Assembly (NCBI GenBank): GCA_014376325.1
Contig: JACMRP010000120.1
Location: forward strand, 1-7,843
From: Pseudobdellovibrionaceae bacterium
Lineage (GTDB): Bacteria; Bdellovibrionota; Bdellovibrionia; Bdellovibrionales; Bdellovibrionaceae
Direction: 5' to 3'
DNA: 7,843 bases
Under the pieces are notes generated by a model. That model worked only from the letters and a program-made list of their open reading frames with translations. It was not told the DNA's origin and did no database searches. Positions within the stretch are counted from its first letter, which is position 1. Every line of letters begins with the position of its first letter. Positions 1-5,304 of the stretch are shown piece by piece. A program made the translations under genes and the position numbers.

Positions 1-922
1 TGACGAACTGAATATCCATTCCTAAAATCTTACCGTCTTTACGAACGGCGGTTTTGTGTCGCGTCCGGGACGGATGGCGTTTCGTCGTAGCGACCATATC
101 TTCTGCGCGGTCATAAATAATTTTTACGGTCTTGCCAGATTTCCAAGCAAGTAATGCCGCATGTCCCGCCAGAATCGACGGGTACTCTTCTTTGCCGCCA
201 AATCCGCCACCGGTTTCGGCCTGGATGATGCGAATTTTATCTTCCGGCAGATTGAACAATGGCAGCAATGCTTTATGAACGTAGTAGGGACATTGCATAG
301 AGCCCCAGATGGTCACGCCTTCTTCAGGATTCGCAAGGGCGACCATTCCGTTATTTTCTATATAGAGTTGCTCTTGCGCGCCAGTTTCGTATTCGTCCTC
401 TATGATGAAATCTGCTTTTGCCCAAACGCTTTCGATATCGCCTTTTTCTAGGAGATAAGATTTAAAAATATTATTGTCTCCCCAAATAACGTTTTGAGCC
501 GCCAGGGAATCGTTGATCGTGAAAACGGCGGGTAACTTTTCATAGTCGATCTTGATTGCAAGCTTCGCTCGTTCCACCAAGTATTTATCTTTATGCGCGA
601 TCAACACAATCGGCTCTTCTGGATGATGGATTTCGGTATCGGCTAAGAAGGGTTGATCCTGCAGTATCAATGCCACGTGATTTTGACCTGGGATGTCTTT
701 TGCCGTAACGATCGTGAATTCGTCCCACGGGATGCCTTCACCGAAATTTATTTTTAAGATGCGTCCGCGCGCGATCGTTGAGCGGATCGTCGCGCCGTAC
801 AGGCAGTTTTCAAACACAATGTCGTCGATGTATTTTGATCGACCGGTCAATTTGCGCGGACCCTCTTTGCGGGGGACGGATTTGCCGATCGGCGAGTCAT
901 GTTTTTCTTTGTGAATTGTCAT
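1..922 (-). CDS. Xanthine dehydrogenase/aldehyde oxidase family molybdopterin-binding subunit, N-terminal part (partial)
   Basis: The 307 codons seen here encode the N-terminal part of a molybdenum hydroxylase large subunit; the rest lies beyond the left edge. Such proteins are usually around 700-800 residues and hydroxylate purines or aldehydes at a Mo-pterin centre, with electrons leaving through partner 2Fe-2S and FAD subunits, which are not in this window. Seen: the opening region PIGKSVPRKEGPRKLTGRSKY (about residues 11-31) matches the family's RxDxxxKxTGxAxY region. A Trp-Gly-Ser-Met-Gln stretch near 206-210, the hallmark GGGFGGKE at 238-245, then DRAEDM (271-276) and KRHP (281-284) follow. 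I use ATG at 922. No good Shine-Dalgarno precedes it, and an in-frame GTG seven codons upstream (943) is possible. It is transcribed divergently from the thiolase gene. The substrate cannot be told from this part. The family call is firm. Confidence 0.9.
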   Translation of the reverse strand, partial: MTIHKEKHDSPIGKSVPRKEGPRKLTGRSKYIDDIVFENCLYGATIRSTIARGRILKINFGEGIPWDEFTIVTAKDIPGQNHVALILQDQPFLADTEIHHPEEPIVLIAHKDKYLVERAKLAIKIDYEKLPAVFTINDSLAAQNVIWGDNNIFKSYLLEKGDIESVWAKADFIIEDEYETGAQEQLYIENNGMVALANPEEGVTIWGSMQCPYYVHKALLPLFNLPEDKIRIIQAETGGGFGGKEEYPSILAGHAALLAWKSGKTVKIIYDRAEDMVATTKRHPSRTRHKTAVRKDGKILGMDIQFV

Positions 923-1015
923 CGCAACTATTGAAGCATTCACTCCACGAACTAGACAACGAAATAAACTGCGGAATAGTTGACGCAATCCGGGAGTTTC
1001 AATTAGGCTTACCAG
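923..1015. promoter_or_regulatory. Divergent intergenic region between the molybdoenzyme and thiolase genes
   Basis: This 93-base gap must carry the promoters of both divergent genes. On the minus strand a TTGAAA (997-1002) is followed after 18 bases by TATTCC (973-978), a weak sigma-70-like pair for the molybdoenzyme gene. On the plus strand a TTGACG (980-985) has only a poor -10 partner, TAGGCT (1004-1009), which would give an almost leaderless thiolase transcript. Neither is convincing alone. Confidence 0.3.
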
Positions 1016-2200
1016 ATGGAAAAAGTTGTATTTATCTCTGGAAAAAGAACTCCTTTCGGAAGCTTCGGCGGAACTCTGAAAGATGCATCAGCAACGGACC
1101 TCGGTGTCGCTTCCGCAAAAGCCACCTTGGAGCAAGCCGGCCTATCGCCAGAGAAAGTGGATCACGTCATTTTCGGTAACGTGATTCAGTCTGGTCCGGA
1201 CGCGATCTATGTCCCTCGTCACATCGGTCTGAAGGCCGGTGTTCCCGCTAATATCGGCGCGCTTGCGGTGAATCGATTGTGCGGTAGCGGCTTTCAATCG
1301 TGGACGTCGGCAGTGCAAATGATCCAAACCGGAGAAGCAACCACCATCCTTGCTGGCGGCACCGAGCAGATGTCGCAAATTCCGTACATTGCTCGCGGAA
1401 TGCGCTTCGGCGGAATCCGCATGGGCAACGGCGAGCTTGAAGATTACATGACGGCCGCGTTAACTGACGCTTACACGAAGACGCCGATGGCGATCACCGC
1501 GGAAAATCTTGCCGTGAAGTATTCAATTTCGCGCGAAGAAGCCGATCGTTATTCTTACCAATCACAACAGCGCTACAAAGCGGCGTTAGAGCGTTGCGAT
1601 TTCAATATTGAAATGAGCCCCTACACCGTCGAAACAAAAAAAGGTCCTTTGGTTTTAGACAAAGACGAACATCCTCGTCCAGAAACGACGCTTGAAAAGC
1701 TGGGTCAGCTAAAGCCCGTTTTCAAAAAAGACGGCATCGTCACCGCCGCGGGATCATCGGGTATCGTCGACGGTGCGGCCTGTTCGCTGCTGATGGGCGA
1801 ATCGAAAGCGAAAGAACTCGGCATGAAACCTCTCGCCCGCATCATCGCGTACGCATCGGTCGGCTGCGATCCTTCGATCATGGGAATCGGCCCTGCGGGC
1901 GCCTCCCGTTTAGCATTGCAAAAAGCGGGAATGACTTTAGAGCAAATGGATCTTGTCGAAGTAAATGAGGCCTTCGCCGCTCAGTACTTGTCGGTGCAAA
2001 AAGAATTAAAACTGAATCCAGAAAAAACCAACGTGAACGGTGGCGCGATTGCGGTTGGTCATCCTTTGGGCGCCTCCGGCACACGCATCATGAATCATTT
2101 GGTTTACGAACTTCATCGTCGCAAAGCGAAGTATGCACTCGGCAGCGCATGCATCGGCGGCGGGCAGGGGATCGCGGTCATTATCGAAAGAATGGATTAG
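1016..2200 (+). CDS. Thiolase, acetyl-CoA acetyltransferase type
   Basis: A complete 394-residue thiolase, the normal length for the family. Degradative members cleave 3-ketoacyl-CoA with CoA; biosynthetic members condense two acetyl-CoA to acetoacetyl-CoA. Seen: nucleophile Cys89 in NRLCGSG, GGTEQMS (114-120), VNEAFA (316-321), His349 in GGAIAVGHPLGASGTR, and the second catalytic Cys379 in ACIGGGQG. The usual NASGINDGAA stretch reads SSGIVDGAA (247-255). ATG at 1016 is chosen because the protein starts right at the family N-terminus (VVFISGKRTPFG); a modest AGG lies 8 bases upstream. The next gene, an SDR-fold protein, starts 4 bases after the stop, so the two are probably co-transcribed. 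A thiolase beside an SDR recalls the PhaA-PhaB order of polyhydroxybutyrate synthesis, but that SDR lacks catalytic residues, so fatty-acid or acetoacetyl-CoA metabolism is as far as I go. Confidence 0.95.
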   Translation: MEKVVFISGKRTPFGSFGGTLKDASATDLGVASAKATLEQAGLSPEKVDHVIFGNVIQSGPDAIYVPRHIGLKAGVPANIGALAVNRLCGSGFQSWTSAVQMIQTGEATTILAGGTEQMSQIPYIARGMRFGGIRMGNGELEDYMTAALTDAYTKTPMAITAENLAVKYSISREEADRYSYQSQQRYKAALERCDFNIEMSPYTVETKKGPLVLDKDEHPRPETTLEKLGQLKPVFKKDGIVTAAGSSGIVDGAACSLLMGESKAKELGMKPLARIIAYASVGCDPSIMGIGPAGASRLALQKAGMTLEQMDLVEVNEAFAAQYLSVQKELKLNPEKTNVNGGAIAVGHPLGASGTRIMNHLVYELHRRKAKYALGSACIGGGQGIAVIIERMD

Positions 2201-2204
2201 TCGT

Positions 2205-2987
2205 TTGCAACTAGGTTTGAATCTTCACCAAAGGGTTGCGCTGATCGCGGGTCCCATGAGCAGCACGGTTTCAAGCGTCGTGATGGGACTAACCCGCATG
2301 GGTGCCGATTGCATTATTCTGGATCCCGATAAGTCCGTTCATTCCGCGTTCATAAGTCAGATCAACGACGCTCGCGAAATCAACGACAAGTTCGGCAGGG
2401 CCTCGGTAATCCCGACAGATTTATCGACCACCGCGAACATCAAAGACACGATCGGCAAAGCCTCGCAAGTTTTCGGTGGCTTAGATATTTTTATCGACGC
2501 GCAGATGGTGAACAAACCGACGCCGCTAACGATTGATGGAACCTTGGACGGCATCGAAGGTTTGGACCTGATGTTAGATAGACATCTGAAAAGCACGTTG
2601 ATCCTGACACAAGGCGTGTTGGCATTTTTCAAAAGCCGCAAGCGCGGAAGAATCATTTATTTCCTGAACGACTCACCGGTCGCAAAAATAAAAGAAGACG
2701 TGGTCGTCCACGCGGTAAGATCGGGCTTGATCAACTTCGCCTCGGCGCTCGCTAAACAAGTCAGCGAATTCAACATCACGGTCAACATCTTGTCGCTAGC
2801 GCTCACGGAAGAATACATTTTAGCCCACGACCCAGATTCAAAATCCATCAAAGAAGCCCTAGAAAAACTAAAAACCACAGACCCAACAACAAAAATAACC
2901 GAACCCGACAAAATCAGCCAAACAGTCAGCTTCCTAGTAAGCCCAATGGGCGCAAGCATGACCGGCCAACACCTCAAACTCTCTTAG
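2205..2987 (+). CDS. Short-chain dehydrogenase/reductase-fold protein with degenerate active site
   Basis: A 260-residue protein with the length and order of a classical SDR Rossmann fold: LHQRVALIAGP opens it (7-17), VFGGLDIFI (89-97) is the beta-4 region, GRII (148-151) beta-5, and SFLVSP...MTGQHL (242-256) the usual C-terminal end. The key motifs are altered. The glycine-rich TGxxxGxG is AGPMSSTV (15-22), NNAG is DAQM, and aligned to FabG the catalytic Asn, Ser, Tyr and Lys become His127, Asn155, Val168 and Arg172. It is therefore probably not a normal oxidoreductase; a binding or regulatory role, or a divergent chemistry, are inferences. The start is taken as TTG at 2205, 4 bases after the thiolase stop with a weak GGA 8 bases ahead. 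An upstream in-frame ATG at 2133 lies deep inside the thiolase gene and would add a non-SDR tail. The last 53 codons have odd codon use, and the stop codon lies in a repeat. Confidence 0.82.
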   Translation: MQLGLNLHQRVALIAGPMSSTVSSVVMGLTRMGADCIILDPDKSVHSAFISQINDAREINDKFGRASVIPTDLSTTANIKDTIGKASQVFGGLDIFIDAQMVNKPTPLTIDGTLDGIEGLDLMLDRHLKSTLILTQGVLAFFKSRKRGRIIYFLNDSPVAKIKEDVVVHAVRSGLINFASALAKQVSEFNITVNILSLALTEEYILAHDPDSKSIKEALEKLKTTDPTTKITEPDKISQTVSFLVSPMGASMTGQHLKLS

Positions 2988-3030
2988 GTACGCCCTTCTT
3001 TTTGGGCATGCAGCGCTTCATAATATCCGG
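2982..3030 (+). repeat. REP-like palindromic repeat, copy A
   Basis: Positions 2982-3011 match 5263-5292 (other strand) exactly over 30 bases. The centre is a small hairpin, GCCC (2992-2995) TTCTTTTT GGGC (3004-3007), which with one mismatch extends by GTA (2988-2990 region) pairing to TGC on the far side. Weaker similarity to copies C and D continues to ATCCGG at 3025-3030. The unit covers both the SDR stop (TAG, 2985-2987) and the transposase stop (3018-3020) of two convergent genes. Confidence 0.75.
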
Positions 3031-3659
3031 AATTCTTCAGACGACGGTTTTTTGCCGGATTTCCGGCAGCGTTTGATCTGAAACTCACGGCGTTTCAGCG
3101 CTTTTCTAATAAGTTCATTGTCGTCTATCCGAGGCGGCGAATTAAGCCAATACAGAGTGCGTTCGGTAGAAATGAAGAGCTCTTCATTAGCAAATGTGGG
3201 TATTGATAAATGCTCGAAGCCAAGGAGGCCGCGTAAAGTAGAGTAGGCGTATTCTTCCACACTTTGAGCGATCCCCGCGCTGATGGGATTTCTTAAAGCG
3301 TATTTATATACGTTGCTATAGTAATTTAAATCTGTGATGAGGCAGGCATTGTAAGCGCCGCCGAAGTTATGATTTATTCGGTCACTGGCTTGACCAAGGC
3401 AGCGGCTGGTTTCACGCTGAAGGTAGCACATTGCTTCTTCAATGTTGGATTTTGGAGTGCTCAAGATAAGATGGTAATGATTATTCATCAATACGAAAGC
3501 GTGAATCTCAACACCGTAAGCGATCGTGATAAAATAAAGATAGCGGGAGAAGATTTCCCAGACCTCATCGAGTGGAATTGCAAACCAGTCCTTATTGTTA
3601 CACCTTGCCGATATATGATATGGGAACTCCGAACTACGGATTCTATTTTTTCTAGGCAC
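3018..3659 (-). CDS. REP-associated tyrosine transposase (RAYT, Y1_Tnp/HUH family)
   Basis: A 213-residue protein of the IS200-like Y1 transposase superfamily, RAYT branch. These enzymes cut and rejoin single-stranded DNA at REP palindromes through a 5'-phosphotyrosine. Seen: the N-terminal FPYHISARCNNK (12-23), like the family's YHVTSRGN; the metal-binding HUH motif as His61-Tyr62-His63 in MNNHYHLIL; and YALRNPISAGI (120-130), where Tyr120 fits the catalytic tyrosine of the family's YxxxNPVRAG motif. A Lys/Arg-rich tail (189-204) is typical. The start is GTG at 3659, picked because GAGGA sits 8 bases upstream; no in-frame ATG fits as well. All catalytic residues are present, so it looks intact. 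It is convergent with the SDR gene and flanked by repeat copies A (3' side) and B (5' side), the usual setting of a REPtron. Confidence 0.88.
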   Translation of the reverse strand: MPRKNRIRSSEFPYHISARCNNKDWFAIPLDEVWEIFSRYLYFITIAYGVEIHAFVLMNNHYHLILSTPKSNIEEAMCYLQRETSRCLGQASDRINHNFGGAYNACLITDLNYYSNVYKYALRNPISAGIAQSVEEYAYSTLRGLLGFEHLSIPTFANEELFISTERTLYWLNSPPRIDDNELIRKALKRREFQIKRCRKSGKKPSSEEFRIL

Positions 3660-3703
3660 GTTAGTTTCCTCGCAGTAATTTCTGACAGAGAAAATTGCAC
3701 GCC

Positions 3704-3729
3704 GCGTACCAGATAAGAATGGCGTACCT
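3704..3729 (-). repeat. REP-like repeat, copy B (diverged)
   Basis: Read on the minus strand, this segment aligns without gaps to copy A at 20 of 26 positions. The AGGTACGCC and TTCTT blocks are kept, but the GGGC arm that closes the hairpin is changed to TGGT. GGTACGC occurs twice inside it, 17 bases apart. It lies just upstream of the transposase ribosome binding site, inverted relative to copy A. Confidence 0.6.
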
Positions 3730-3758
3730 TTTAGAATTGCTTTGTTGGAAGATACTGA

Positions 3759-3780
3759 GTGTCCTTGTACTTCGGGACAC
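3759..3780 (+). promoter_or_regulatory. Leader hairpin just upstream of the ribosome binding site
   Basis: GTGTCC (3759-3764) and GGACAC (3775-3780) form a perfect 6-bp stem around a 10-base loop. It ends two bases before the strong Shine-Dalgarno AGGAGGAG (3783-3790) of the gene starting at 3796. It could modulate translation or be the remains of an older 3' end; the sequence alone does not decide. Confidence 0.4.
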
Positions 3781-3795
3781 GAAGGAGGAGACCTC

Positions 3796-4587
3796 TTGGC
3801 TCAAAAATTCATCGCGATAGCGCTCGTTATTATTATCGGACTTTGGTTAGGGAAATACTTCGAGAAGAAACCCGAAAAACCTCTGGTGAAGGATAGCTCG
3901 GGAGTAAGTTTGTTGAAGCACGGGGCTCCAGCCTCCATGACTGAGTCTGATGAGACCAAAGCGGTCGCGGAACCTCAACTCCCAGTAGTCAACAAGCCTG
4001 CAGAGCCGGTTTCTAAACCGACGGAAGTTCAAGCCTCTGATCTATCGCGTATCGAAAGTTTTTTTCAGTCAGGGAAGGCGCCAATTTCTTTCGCTGATTT
4101 AGAGCGGCGAACGACGCCACTTAAACTACCAAGAACATCTGCGAAACCAGAAGAAGTAGATACAGGTATTGCTGGTATCTACACGGGCTATATTTTTGAG
4201 AGCAAAACGCAATTACAGCGAATTCGAATTTCGACTGCGGTCGAGAACCGCGTGGCACTCGAAGGAAGCATTTCTGTAACCTCCGGAACGGCGATGGTCG
4301 ATTACGCTATAACCGGCGCAAATCAAAAAAACTTTGGTGGAGATCCTTATAGTTTCGTCTACAAGATTCCGGATGGCAGAATCATCTACGTAAAACTGTT
4401 CACAGATGTTTATTTCACGAAATACTCGATGAGTTTAAGAGTCATGAGCGGCTGGATAGTAGACCCAGCAATGAAACACATTTTAAAGCTAGCGCTGATG
4501 GACGACATGAGCGTCGTAGATCAGAAGCCATGGCCCGATCAAGAATTGATCGAGCCTCTCCTACCCGAAAAGACATTGCGGCCATAA
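3796..4587 (+). CDS. Membrane-anchored protein of unknown function
   Basis: I do not recognise this 263-residue protein. It starts with a single hydrophobic segment (about residues 4-19, FIAIALVIIIGLWLG) flanked by Lys, with no lipobox or clear cleavage site, so it is probably an inner-membrane anchor with the rest in the periplasm. A Pro/Glu/Lys/Val-rich linker follows (about 25-85), then a folded-looking C-terminal part (about 115-255) rich in aromatic residues and beta-strand-like stretches (GIAGIYTGYIF, GRIIYVKLFTDVYFTKYSMSLRVMSG in parts). TTG at 3796 is preferred because AGGAGGAG lies 6-13 bases ahead of it. The reading frame stays open upstream to a TTG at 3742, but that extension carries a Cys/Gly-rich stretch (ECPCTSGHEGG) encoded by a hairpin and would put polar residues before the anchor. 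The 3' end, with stop at 4585-4587, lies inside repeat copy C, and the gene converges on the Tat-exported protein gene. Confidence 0.7.
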   Translation: MAQKFIAIALVIIIGLWLGKYFEKKPEKPLVKDSSGVSLLKHGAPASMTESDETKAVAEPQLPVVNKPAEPVSKPTEVQASDLSRIESFFQSGKAPISFADLERRTTPLKLPRTSAKPEEVDTGIAGIYTGYIFESKTQLQRIRISTAVENRVALEGSISVTSGTAMVDYAITGANQKNFGGDPYSFVYKIPDGRIIYVKLFTDVYFTKYSMSLRVMSGWIVDPAMKHILKLALMDDMSVVDQKPWPDQELIEPLLPEKTLRP

Positions 4588-4625
4588 TAATGCGCCGCTT
4601 GCCCAAAAAGAAGGGCGTACCTTAA
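4578..4625 (-). repeat. REP-like palindromic repeat, copy C
   Basis: It shares an exact 23-base core (4600-4622) with copies A and D, including the GCCC (4601-4604) AAAAAGAA GGGC (4613-4616) hairpin, and it has one extra base in the outer TTAAGG end. Weaker similarity (12 of 19 positions to copy A) runs back to 4578. The unit covers the stop codons of both convergent genes, at 4585-4587 and 4622-4624. Confidence 0.7.
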
Positions 4626-4981
4626 GCGATTGCTAGGCGGACGGTGTGCGAGTGACCTGCGTCTTCGGACGAGTCTACGTCGACGACTTTAGTTTTTTGC
4701 AGCGTCGCTAAGATTTCTGCCGTGATAGTAACGGTGTGCGGGTGTGATGAAGTTCCCTGGATGTCGTGGTCGTTTGCGCCCGCAGCTAAAAGATCTTTCG
4801 ATGTCGCCACAAAAACGTGTCCGTGATTTCGTGAAATGTTTGCGGATAAGACACCCTCAGCCGCGAATGCACGAGTCGGAGCAGTCGTGATCGCGACCAA
4901 AGTTCCGGCAGCGGCCATTGCGCTCAGTTTTAGAAATTGACGACGGGAAACTTGCTTTAAGATTGCGTTGGATGAATTCAT
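4622..4981 (-). CDS. Tat-exported small histidine-rich protein
   Basis: A 119-residue precursor. Residues 12-18 (SRRQFLK) are a canonical twin-arginine motif, followed by a hydrophobic region (about 19-36) and an AFA-AEG cleavage site after residue 40. It should therefore be exported folded, leaving a mature part of about 79 residues. That part carries three His-x-His pairs (His53/55, His80/82, His110/112) plus His72, in the phrases NHGHVF, SSHPHTVTIT and DAGHSHTV. The last two look like internal repeats of one beta-hairpin unit. Metal binding (copper, zinc or similar) is a reasonable inference from the His pairs and Tat export, but no cysteine or known enzyme motif is present. The ATG at 4981 is well supported by GAGGAGG six bases upstream. 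The stop codon lies at the edge of repeat copy C. It is separated from the HD gene by 314 bases and probably has its own promoter. Confidence 0.8.
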   Translation of the reverse strand: MNSSNAILKQVSRRQFLKLSAMAAAGTLVAITTAPTRAFAAEGVLSANISRNHGHVFVATSKDLLAAGANDHDIQGTSSHPHTVTITAEILATLQKTKVVDVDSSEDAGHSHTVRLAIA

Positions 4982-5295
4982 TTAAAACCTCCTCAGGTTT
5001 GTTGATGTGCGGAACCTACAGGAGTGAAACCTTAATAACGATAGCCTCCGCGGAATACCCTATATTCCTAAAACGTAGAGCGTGAGCCGCGCTTGTAAAT
5101 TTACTGCGTGCGCTCCATCCGTTGGTTATGAGGCTTTGAATGTGATTCGTCTTGTAGATTTTAAACTTGAGAACGAAATTCGCTGCATAACCTTATGAAG
5201 TTATTACCTAGGCAAGGGCGTCGTTCCGATGCTCGGAGCTCTGCCGGATAAAATTACGCATCGCATGCCCAAAAAGAAGGGCGTACCTAAGATTC
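4982..5295. other. 314-base intergenic region with two palindromes and repeat copy D
   Basis: No convincing gene is seen here. It should hold the promoter of the Tat-exported protein gene. Two palindromic sites stand out: GGAATA (5052-5057) and TATTCC (5063-5068) separated by CCCTA, and the perfect 10-base palindrome GTAAATTTAC (5095-5104). Both lie 70-125 bases upstream of that gene's start, where an operator or activator site could sit. A 7-base inverted pair, GGTTATG (5124-5130) and CATAACC (5186-5192), is too widely spaced to weigh much. The right end is taken up by repeat copy D. Confidence 0.45.
5244..5292 (-). repeat. REP-like palindromic repeat, copy D
   Basis: Positions 5263-5292 are identical to copy A over 30 bases. 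The next 19 bases, out to the CCGG at 5244-5247, match copy A at 12 positions with no gap. The hairpin is GCCC (5267-5270) AAAAAGAA GGGC (5279-5282). It begins 3 bases beyond the HD-gene stop codon, in the same orientation relative to that gene as copies A and C have to theirs. Confidence 0.75.
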
Positions 5296-5304
5296 CTAAG
5301 ATTC
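5287..5304 (-). repeat. Perfect 9-base tandem duplication carrying the stop codon
   Basis: CTAAGATTC occurs twice in a row (5287-5295 and 5296-5304). On the gene strand this is GAATCTTAG twice, so the HD gene ends Glu-Ser-stop and an in-frame copy of the same codons follows at once. The outer copy belongs to repeat copy D. Confidence 0.7.

Larger units (their letters stand above)
2986..3729. mobile_element. RAYT module: Y1 transposase gene bounded by inverted repeat copies (REPtron-like)
   Basis: The outer 15 bases at the left (2986-3000) and right (3715-3729) are inverted repeats of each other with one mismatch (AGGTACGCC, then C or A, then TTCTT). They enclose a single gene for a REP-associated tyrosine transposase. 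Each end belongs to a longer palindromic repeat found elsewhere in the window (4578-4625 and 5244-5292). Known biology: RAYT genes are usually single-copy, flanked by the REPs they act on, and leave no target duplication; none is seen here. The left end overlaps the stop codon of the SDR gene. The left copy is well kept and the right one, next to the transposase start, is diverged. Whether the unit still moves as a whole is unknown. Confidence 0.6.

Noticed and set aside
161..451. Plus-strand open frame of 96 codons
   Set aside because: It is antisense to the molybdoenzyme subunit, whose frame carries clear family motifs; no ribosome site or known family.
778..1179. Plus-strand open frame crossing the divergent promoter region into the thiolase
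   Set aside because: Arg/Ser/Cys-rich translation typical of an out-of-frame shadow; overlaps two well-supported genes.
2133..2204. Longer 284-residue form of the SDR-fold protein
   Set aside because: The extra residues lie inside the thiolase C-terminal coding region and precede the natural SDR N-terminus; TTG at 2205 fits better.
4601..4616. GCCC/GGGC hairpin as a classical rho-independent terminator
   Set aside because: Only four base pairs, with the T-rich run in the loop rather than after the stem; a termination role is possible but not of the standard intrinsic type.
2982..5292. CRISPR array
   Set aside because: The repeats are few, in both orientations and hundreds of bases apart with genes between them, and there is no regular spacer.
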